DNA from: Thermoplasmata archaeon
Lineage (GTDB): Archaea; Thermoplasmatota; Thermoplasmata; UBA184
Reading direction: 5' to 3'
DNA: 6,233 nt
Assembly (NCBI GenBank): GCA_030042855.1
Contig: JASHYU010000149.1
Location: 1-6,233 of the forward strand
Of the stretch, positions 1 through 4,723 are shown in pieces. Position numbers and translations under genes: made by a program. Position 1 is the first letter of the stretch, and every line of letters starts with the position of its first letter. The notes under the pieces were generated by a model that did no database searches, had not been told where the DNA came from, and worked only from the letters and a program-made list of their open reading frames with translations.

Positions 1-1
1 A

Positions 2-1216
2 CGCGTGGTCCCCGGCCAGATCGTCGAGGGGAACGTCGATCTGGCGATGATGCACGAGCAGGGGGCGCAGACGGTCGCCCCGTTCCACCAGATGGGAGCC
101 GACAAGGTCTGGGACCCCGACCGGGTCGTCATCGCGATCGACCATTGGGTGCCCGCGTCCACCGAGGGTGCGGCGGTGCTCCACCGGATCCTGCGCAAGT
201 TCGCGGCCGAGACGGGGCTCACGCACTTCTACGACGTCGGGCAGCACGGGATCTGCCACCAGATCCTCGCGGAGAACGGTTGGGTCGTCCCCGGTGACCT
301 CGCCGTGGGGACCGACTCGCACACGAACATGCTCGGCGCCATGGGGGCGGTCGCGGCCGGGATCGGGCCGACCGAGATGGCCGCGGTGCTGGCGCTCGGC
401 CGGCTCTGGCTCAAGGTACCGGCCTCCGTCCAGGTGCGCGTCCGCGGCTCCTTCGGGCGGGGCGTGACCGCGAAGGACCTCGTCCTGCGCATCCTCGGGG
501 AGATCCGGACCGACGGCGCGACCTACCGCTCCGTGGAGTACGCAGGCGCGACGGTGAGCGGACTCTCGATGCCCGAGCGGTTCACGATCTGCAACATGAC
601 GACGGAGATGGGCGCGAAGACCGGCATGGTCGCGCCGGACGAGACGACCTACGATTACCTGCGTCCGATCGCGAAGCACGCGATGCATCCGCTCCGCGCG
701 GACGCGGACGCCCGGTACGAGCGCACGCTCGACATCGACGTCGACGGGATGCCCCCCATGGTCGCATGCCCCTACTCGCCGGACAACGTCCGCCCGCTGC
801 CCGACGTCGTGCGGGAGCACGTCAAGATCGACCAGGCATTCCTCGGCTCCTGTACGAACGCGCGGATCGAGGACCTGCGCGAGGGGGCGGCGTTGATGAA
901 GGGTCAGAAGGTCGCCCCCGGCGTTCGGTTCATCGTCTCGCCCGCCTCGACGAAGATCTACGACCAGTGCCTCCACGAGGGGATCATCGAGACGTTCACC
1001 GAGGCCGGGGCGGTCTTCACGAACTCGAGCTGCTCCGCCTGCTTCGGGGGCAACATGGGCATCCTCGCGCCGGACGAGACCTGCGCCTCGTCCTCGAACC
1101 GCAACTTTCCCGGACGGATGGGCGCGAAGGAGGCCCGGATCTATCTCATGTCCCCCGCGGCGGTCGTCGCGACCGCGATCCGGGGCGAGATCGCCGACCC
1201 GCGCGAGATGCTCTAG
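2..1216 (+). CDS. leuC: 3-isopropylmalate dehydratase / homoaconitase family large subunit (5' partial)
   Basis: Large [4Fe-4S] subunit of a two-subunit aconitase-family hydro-lyase that moves a hydroxyl between adjacent carbons of a 2-substituted malate; with the small subunit encoded next it forms the active cytosolic enzyme. Family motifs are visible: a substrate/cofactor loop TDSHTNMLGAMG (Asp-Ser-His-Thr at nt 314-325), a first cluster cysteine in GSCTNAR (nt 851-853), and the C-x2-C pair in SSCSACFGGN (nt 1031-1033 and 1040-1042), giving the three Fe-S ligands. The open frame enters from the window edge. A GTG at nt 5 is in frame, but family members have roughly 20 more N-terminal residues before the PGQIVEGNVDL segment, so I treat the gene as truncated by the window rather than starting there. 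The visible 403 residues plus those missing match the usual length of about 420. It is followed after 12 nt by the small subunit. The substrate (isopropylmalate, citramalate-derived, homocitrate or other) cannot be fixed from this subunit. Confidence 0.93.
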   Translation, partial: RVVPGQIVEGNVDLAMMHEQGAQTVAPFHQMGADKVWDPDRVVIAIDHWVPASTEGAAVLHRILRKFAAETGLTHFYDVGQHGICHQILAENGWVVPGDLAVGTDSHTNMLGAMGAVAAGIGPTEMAAVLALGRLWLKVPASVQVRVRGSFGRGVTAKDLVLRILGEIRTDGATYRSVEYAGATVSGLSMPERFTICNMTTEMGAKTGMVAPDETTYDYLRPIAKHAMHPLRADADARYERTLDIDVDGMPPMVACPYSPDNVRPLPDVVREHVKIDQAFLGSCTNARIEDLREGAALMKGQKVAPGVRFIVSPASTKIYDQCLHEGIIETFTEAGAVFTNSSCSACFGGNMGILAPDETCASSSNRNFPGRMGAKEARIYLMSPAAVVATAIRGEIADPREML

Positions 1217-1228
1217 GGGGCCGGCCGG

Positions 1229-1756
1229 GTGAACGACCTCATCGAAGGGCGGGTCTGGACCCTCGGGCCGAACGTGGACACGGACCAGATCATCTCGGGG
1301 AAGTACCTCACGATCATCGATCCCGAGGAGCTCCGCAAGCACGTCTTCGAGATCGCGCTCCCCGAGTTCGCGAAGGGCGCCCGGGCGGGCGATATCCTGG
1401 TCGCCGACGAGAACTTCGGTTGCGGCTCGAGCCGGGAGCACGCGCCTCAGGCGATGCGCGCGATCGGCGTGGGCGCGGTCGTCGCGGACTCGTTCGCCCG
1501 CATCTTCTTCCGGAACGCCATCAACCTCGGCATCCCCACGGTCGAGGCGAAGGGCGTGCGCGCGATCTTCGAGATGGGGGACCCGGCGCGCATCGAGATG
1601 CGGGCGGGCCGGATCGCGAACGCGCGGACCGGTCGCTCGGTCGAGTTCCCTCCGCTGCCCCCGCACCTGTTGGAGCTCCTCGACGCGGGCGGCCTCGTCG
1701 AGAAGGTCCGACGCGAGCTCGAGGCCCGTCGGGCCGCCCCGGAGGCCCGCCCATGA
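1229..1756 (+). CDS. leuD: 3-isopropylmalate dehydratase / homoaconitase family small subunit
   Basis: Small swivelling-domain subunit that completes the active site of the preceding large subunit; it carries no Fe-S ligands itself. The 175-residue protein shows the family order: NVDTDQIISGKYL at residues 15-27, the catalytic-serine block NFGCGSSREHAP at 62-73 (Ser68-Arg69-Glu70-His71), and ARIFFRNAINLG at 90-101. The start is GTG, 12 nt after the upstream TAG; the translated start (MNDLIEGRVW) aligns with the usual short N-terminus. The spacer is G/C-rich with no GGAGG-type site, so translation probably depends on coupling. Residues 160-175 form a charged, Ala/Arg/Glu-rich tail slightly longer than usual for the family. 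The flexible specificity loop reads Tyr-Leu-Thr-Ile (26-29), matching neither the Arg-Thr type of Methanocaldococcus homoaconitase nor the Val-Tyr type of its isopropylmalate isomerase. The stop codon overlaps the next start by ATGA. Confidence 0.94.
   Translation: MNDLIEGRVWTLGPNVDTDQIISGKYLTIIDPEELRKHVFEIALPEFAKGARAGDILVADENFGCGSSREHAPQAMRAIGVGAVVADSFARIFFRNAINLGIPTVEAKGVRAIFEMGDPARIEMRAGRIANARTGRSVEFPPLPPHLLELLDAGGLVEKVRRELEARRAAPEARP
1741..1745 (+). promoter_or_regulatory. Shine-Dalgarno site for the dehydrogenase gene
   Basis: GGAGG lies 7 nt before the ATG at 1753, inside the end of the small-subunit gene. It is a full match to the usual archaeal/bacterial anti-SD target. It supports ATG 1753 as the start rather than an earlier in-frame codon in the long open frame that runs upstream from about nt 766. 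Confidence 0.7.
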
Positions 1757-2886
1757 AGGACGCGGGCTACGAAATCGCCCTCTTTCCGGGCGACGGCACC
1801 GGCCCCGAGGTCCTCCGCGAGGGCGAAAAGGTCCTGGCCGCGCTGGCCGAAGGGGGTCCCGCGCCCTGGCATCTCACGACGCACGCTGGTGGGGGCCAGT
1901 ACTATCTCCGCACGGGGAAGGAGTGGGAGCCCGAGGGGGCCGCCGCGGCCCGCTCGAGCGACGCGATCCTCCTCGGCGCCGTGGGATGGCCCGGCGCGAC
2001 GCTCCCGAACGGCGACCTCGCGGGTCGCGCACTCGTCCTCGGACTCCGGGAGGGTCTCGATCTGTTCGCCAACGTGCGGCCGTGCAAGCTCTACCCGGGC
2101 GTCCAGCACCGGATCAGCGGGGCCTACCGCGAGATTTGGTCCCCCCAGAACGTCGATCTCGTGATCGTGCGCGAGAACACCGAGGGGCTCTACACGCCCG
2201 CGCGCGGACGCCTGCGCCGAGCGGACGAGACCGAGGTCGCGATCGACACCCGGGTCATCACCCGCAAGGGCGCGGAACGCGTGATCCGCTACGCGTTCGA
2301 GCTCGCCCGCCACCGACCCCGCGGCGCCCCCGAGGACGGACGCCACCGGGTCACGTGCGTCGACAAGTCGAACGTGCTCGAGGGGTGCCGGTTCTTCCGG
2401 GAGACGTTCGACCGGGTCGGCGCGGAGTATCCCGAGATCGAACGCGACTACGCCTTCGTCGACGCGTTCACCCAGTGGCTCGTCCGCAACCCCGAGCACT
2501 ACGACGTCGTCGTGGCGACCAACATGATGGGCGACATCATCACCGACCTCGCGGCGGTCCTCCAGGGCGGGATGGGGTTCGCCGCCGGCGGGAACATCGG
2601 CACCGGTCACGCGATGTTCGAGCCCGTCCACGGGAGCGCCCCCAAGTACGCGGGCAAGAACCAGGTGAACCCGTTCGCGACCTTCTTTGCGATCGAGCAG
2701 CTGCTCCGCTGGCTCGGCGAGCGGCACGCGGACCCGCGCCTGGAGGACCAGGCCGATCGGCTCGACGGAGCGCTCGCGGCCGTGCTGGCCAGCGGTACGG
2801 CGCGCACGTACGACCAGGGCGGTACGGTCACGACGAGCGGCGCCGGGGACCAGGTCGCGGACGCCGTGCGGGGGCGGGCCGGATGA
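1753..2886 (+). CDS. Isocitrate/isopropylmalate dehydrogenase family protein (beta-decarboxylating)
   Basis: NAD(P)-dependent oxidative decarboxylase acting on a 2-hydroxy acid with a beta-carboxylate; it would take the product of the preceding isomerase to a 2-oxoacid plus CO2. The 377-residue length is normal for the family. Visible landmarks are FPGDGTGPEV (11-20), LREGLDLFANVRP with Arg99 and Arg109, RENTEGLY (Arg140, Tyr147), CVDKSNV (catalytic Lys205), FVDAF (Asp237), GDIITD (metal Asp261 and Asp265) and the cofactor loop HGSAPKYAGKNQVNP (293-307). All catalytic and metal residues are present, so it should be active. Lys298-Tyr299 sit where E. coli NADP-isocitrate dehydrogenase has Lys344-Tyr345 and NAD-type isopropylmalate dehydrogenase has Asp, suggesting NADP use. 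The Ser/Asn of isocitrate enzymes are absent (Ala93, Val95) and the Glu of bacterial isopropylmalate enzymes is replaced by Arg92. Isopropylmalate dehydrogenase (leuB) is the default guess, but homoisocitrate or malate/tartrate-type substrates remain possible. The gene overlaps both neighbours by 4 nt. Confidence 0.9.
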   Translation: MKDAGYEIALFPGDGTGPEVLREGEKVLAALAEGGPAPWHLTTHAGGGQYYLRTGKEWEPEGAAAARSSDAILLGAVGWPGATLPNGDLAGRALVLGLREGLDLFANVRPCKLYPGVQHRISGAYREIWSPQNVDLVIVRENTEGLYTPARGRLRRADETEVAIDTRVITRKGAERVIRYAFELARHRPRGAPEDGRHRVTCVDKSNVLEGCRFFRETFDRVGAEYPEIERDYAFVDAFTQWLVRNPEHYDVVVATNMMGDIITDLAAVLQGGMGFAAGGNIGTGHAMFEPVHGSAPKYAGKNQVNPFATFFAIEQLLRWLGERHADPRLEDQADRLDGALAAVLASGTARTYDQGGTVTTSGAGDQVADAVRGRAG

Positions 2887-4067
2887 CGGGGCGGGCGGTC
2901 GCGATCGTCGGGGGCGCGTCCGTCAAGTTCGGAGTCCGCGCCGCGACGTGGGCCGAGCTCGCCCAGGAGGCCGGCGCCGCGCTCTTCCGCGCGGTCCCCG
3001 AGCTCCGGGCGTCCGACGTCGACTCCCTGTTCGTCGGCGCCGCCGAGCCGGAGCGGTTCGCGTTCCAGTCGCACGTCGCGCCGCTCGTCGCGGAGCAGAT
3101 GGGGCTGACGCCGACCCGGATCCTGCAACGGACCGAGCTCGCGTGCGCGTCGGGGCAGTCCGCGATCCGATCCGCGTACGCGGCGATCGCCGCCGGGCTC
3201 TCCGACGTGGCGGTCGCGGTGGGCGTCGAGAAGATGAACCTCCCCTCGATGGCGGAAGCGAACACCGCGATGGGGTGCGTGATGGACCGCCCCTGGGACG
3301 GCCCCCACGGCGCGACCGCGCCGCCGTTCTTCGCGATGGTCGCCCAGCGGCACATGCACGAGTTCGGCACCACGGACGAGCAGCTCGCCGCGGTGTCGGA
3401 AAAGAACCACCGCTTCGCGAACACCAATCCGAACGCGCAGTTCTACGACAAGACGTTCTCGCGCGAGAAGCTCATGCGGCTCCCCCTGATCGCCCCCCCG
3501 CTCAAGCTCGGGGACTGCTCCGCGATGACCGATGGGGCGGCCGCGGTCGTGCTCGCCGCGGAGGACCGGGTGCGACGCTACACCGCGACGCCCGCCTGGA
3601 TCCGGGGCACGGGGCAGTACTCGGACTTCCACAATCTCGCGAACGCGGGCTCGCTCACCGAGTGGACCGGCCTCGAGCGCGCGGCCCGGGAAGCGCTCGG
3701 CCGGGCCGGGATCGGCATTCACGACGTCGACGTCGCCGAGATCCACGACTGCTTCACGATCTCGGAGATCGTGGAGTACGAGTCGCTCGGCCTCTGCCCG
3801 AGGGGCGAGGGCGGGCGGTTCGCCTCGGACGGTCGCGGGGAGGTCGGCGGCGACCTCGTGGTGAATCCACGGGGCGGGCTGCTCGGCTGCGGGCATCCGC
3901 TCGGCGCGACCGGTATCTCCCAGGCGCTCGAGATCTACCAGCAGTTCGCCCGAACCGTCCCCGCCGCCCGGCAGGCGCCGGACCCGGCGTGGGGGCTCGT
4001 CCACAATCTCTCGGGCAGCGCGAACGTCCACTCGGTGATGGTCTACGGGGCCGAGGGTCCGACGTGA
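2883..4067 (+). CDS. Archaeal thiolase (acetyl-CoA C-acetyltransferase / SCP-x-like thiolase)
   Basis: Cytosolic thiolase-superfamily enzyme that condenses acyl-CoA units or cleaves 3-ketoacyl-CoA. The 394-residue protein has the acylated cysteine in ELACASG (Cys88), the thiolase signature DCSAMTDGAAAVV (211-223), IHDCFT (His288, Cys290) and the C-terminal catalytic histidine in GCGHPLGATG (His338). The C-terminal cysteine loop of bacterial biosynthetic thiolases is absent; the end reads NLSGSANVHSVMVYG, as in the SCP-x/archaeal branch, where HDC(F) chemistry is thought to substitute. ATG at 2883 overlaps the upstream TGA (ATGA), and the protein begins directly with the expected VAIVGGASVKFG strand, which fixes the start. 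No strong SD is present, fitting translational coupling. The DUF35 gene follows with a GTGA overlap. In many archaea this pair works with HMG-CoA synthase to make HMG-CoA for mevalonate; here that synthase is absent and the partners are isomerase and dehydrogenase genes, so a different acyl-CoA substrate is possible. Confidence 0.92.
   Translation: MTGRAVAIVGGASVKFGVRAATWAELAQEAGAALFRAVPELRASDVDSLFVGAAEPERFAFQSHVAPLVAEQMGLTPTRILQRTELACASGQSAIRSAYAAIAAGLSDVAVAVGVEKMNLPSMAEANTAMGCVMDRPWDGPHGATAPPFFAMVAQRHMHEFGTTDEQLAAVSEKNHRFANTNPNAQFYDKTFSREKLMRLPLIAPPLKLGDCSAMTDGAAAVVLAAEDRVRRYTATPAWIRGTGQYSDFHNLANAGSLTEWTGLERAAREALGRAGIGIHDVDVAEIHDCFTISEIVEYESLGLCPRGEGGRFASDGRGEVGGDLVVNPRGGLLGCGHPLGATGISQALEIYQQFARTVPAARQAPDPAWGLVHNLSGSANVHSVMVYGAEGPT
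4053..4058 (+). promoter_or_regulatory. Shine-Dalgarno-like site for the DUF35 gene
   Basis: GAGGGT lies 5 nt before the GTG at 4064, within the last codons of the thiolase gene. It supports a GTG start in the GTGA overlap. No ATG occurs anywhere in the DUF35 reading frame between this point and the zinc-ribbon domain, so the start is otherwise hard to place. Confidence 0.5.
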
Positions 4068-4597
4068 GCGACCGCCCGCGCGCGCGTCGCCCGACCGCCG
4101 AGCTGATCCCCCCGGCGCCGACGGGATCGCCGCGCGAGCCGCCCGCGCCCCCGAAGTCCGGGGCGCCCGAGAAGAAGCCGTTCCTGCTCGACTTCTTCCC
4201 GCTCGAGACCGATCGGGACACGCGGCTGGCGCGCTTCTACGCTCGGCTCCGGGAGGGTCGGCTGTCGACGACCCGATGCCCGAGGGACGAGGTCCTCCTC
4301 TGGCCCCCCCGGACCGCGTGCCCGCGCTGTCACTCGGAGGAGCTCGAGTGGGTCGATCTGCCCGAGGGGGGGCGGATCTACGCGTTCAGCGCCGTGCTCG
4401 CCGGCGCCCCGCTCGGCCTCGAGTCCGAGGTCCCGTTCTCGGTCGGCCTCGTCGACCTCGACGGCGTCGCGCTCCGGCTGTTCGGACGCATCGAGGGCAA
4501 GCCCTGGAACGAGCTCCGCCTGGGCGACGCGGTCCGCGTCGAGCCGTACGAGGTGGGCGACGGGCGCGTGTTCTACCGGTTCCGCGCCGGCCCCTGA
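4064..4597 (+). CDS. DUF35 protein: zinc-ribbon plus OB-fold, thiolase-associated
   Basis: Small partner protein of archaeal and SCP-x-like thiolases. In the characterised archaeal thiolase/HMG-CoA synthase complex, a DUF35 subunit bridges the enzymes and its fold contributes to a shared CoA-binding site. The 177-residue product has four parts: a Pro/Ala/basic-rich, probably disordered N-terminal stretch (about 1-38), a helix (about 50-66, TRLARFYARLREG), a rubredoxin-like zinc ribbon (about 69-92) and an OB-fold (about 100-175) with the usual GRIYAFSAV, FSVGLVDLDG and FGRIEG strands. The ribbon is atypical: the second knuckle is C-x2-C (Cys86, Cys89), but the first is Cys72-x2-Asp75 instead of C-x2-C, so zinc binding may be weakened or use Asp. 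GTG at 4064 overlaps the thiolase stop (GTGA) and has an SD-like GAGGG 5 nt upstream. The first ~38 residues are poorly constrained; a later non-ATG start cannot be excluded. It is the last gene of the operon. Confidence 0.87.
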   Translation: MSDRPRARRPTAELIPPAPTGSPREPPAPPKSGAPEKKPFLLDFFPLETDRDTRLARFYARLREGRLSTTRCPRDEVLLWPPRTACPRCHSEELEWVDLPEGGRIYAFSAVLAGAPLGLESEVPFSVGLVDLDGVALRLFGRIEGKPWNELRLGDAVRVEPYEVGDGRVFYRFRAGP

Positions 4598-4644
4598 TCC
4601 GCGTCCCAAAGCCCCCTCGGGCGCCCGGCCGGCGCACCGCGGGG

Positions 4645-4680
4645 ATTCTGACGAAAAATCTAGAGCAGGCTATTTATAGG
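4645..4680 (+). promoter_or_regulatory. Archaeal-type promoter (A/T island with TATA-like box) for aglB
   Basis: In the 126-nt gap 4598-4723, an A/T-rich island stands out from the surrounding G/C-rich DNA. It contains TATTTATA at 4671-4678 and an upstream A-rich block GAAAAAT at 4653-4659. Counting about 25 nt from the centre of the TATA-like box puts transcription start near nt 4700, leaving a leader of roughly 24 nt before the ATG at 4724. This spacing fits archaeal TBP/TFB promoters. The sequence directly upstream of the box (GAGCAGGC) is not a clean BRE, so the exact element is uncertain; the A-rich block could be the BRE or a second box. The rest of the gap (4598-4644) is G/C-rich, and I see no T-tract terminator for the upstream operon. 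Confidence 0.6.
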
Positions 4681-4706
4681 GCTCCTCGGTCTCGCGCGCC
4701 GCCCCC

Positions 4707-4716
4707 CGGAGCTCCG
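4707..4716 (+). promoter_or_regulatory. SD-like GGAG inside a 10-bp palindrome before aglB
   Basis: GGAG at 4708-4711 lies 12 nt before the ATG at 4724, at the long end of functional spacing. It is contained in the perfect palindrome CGGAGCTCCG (4707-4716). If used, the site would be weak; a largely leader-driven start from the short 5' UTR is also plausible. Confidence 0.35.
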
Positions 4717-4723
4717 TCAACAC

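Noticed and set aside
1217..1228. G/C palindrome GGCCGGCC between the large- and small-subunit genes as a possible regulatory hairpin.
   Set aside because: It is only 8 bp in very G/C-rich DNA and within an operon; such sequences arise easily by chance and no further structure supports it.
766..1752. Apparent 329-residue N-terminal fusion to the dehydrogenase (one open frame from 766 to 2886).
   Set aside because: The upstream part is an Arg/Gly-rich out-of-frame reading of the LeuC and LeuD genes. ATG 1753 has a GGAGG site and begins exactly at the dehydrogenase N-terminus.
1447..2727. A 426-codon open frame on the - strand opposite the small subunit and dehydrogenase genes.
   Set aside because: It has no recognisable domain and covers two strongly supported genes; long antisense frames are normal at this G/C content.
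1923..2882. Apparent long N-terminal extension of the thiolase (open frame from 1923 to 4067).
   Set aside because: The first 320 codons are an out-of-frame reading of the dehydrogenase; the thiolase fold starts at ATG 2883.
2607..4031. A 474-codon open frame on the - strand opposite the thiolase.
   Set aside because: Same reason: the Arg/Gly/Glu/Val-rich product shows no motif, while the + strand thiolase has all its catalytic residues.
4598..4644. Possible terminator hairpin after the DUF35 gene (GGGCGCCC at 4619-4626 and nearby GCCGGC).
   Set aside because: The inverted repeats have no loop and no following T-tract; composition alone explains them.
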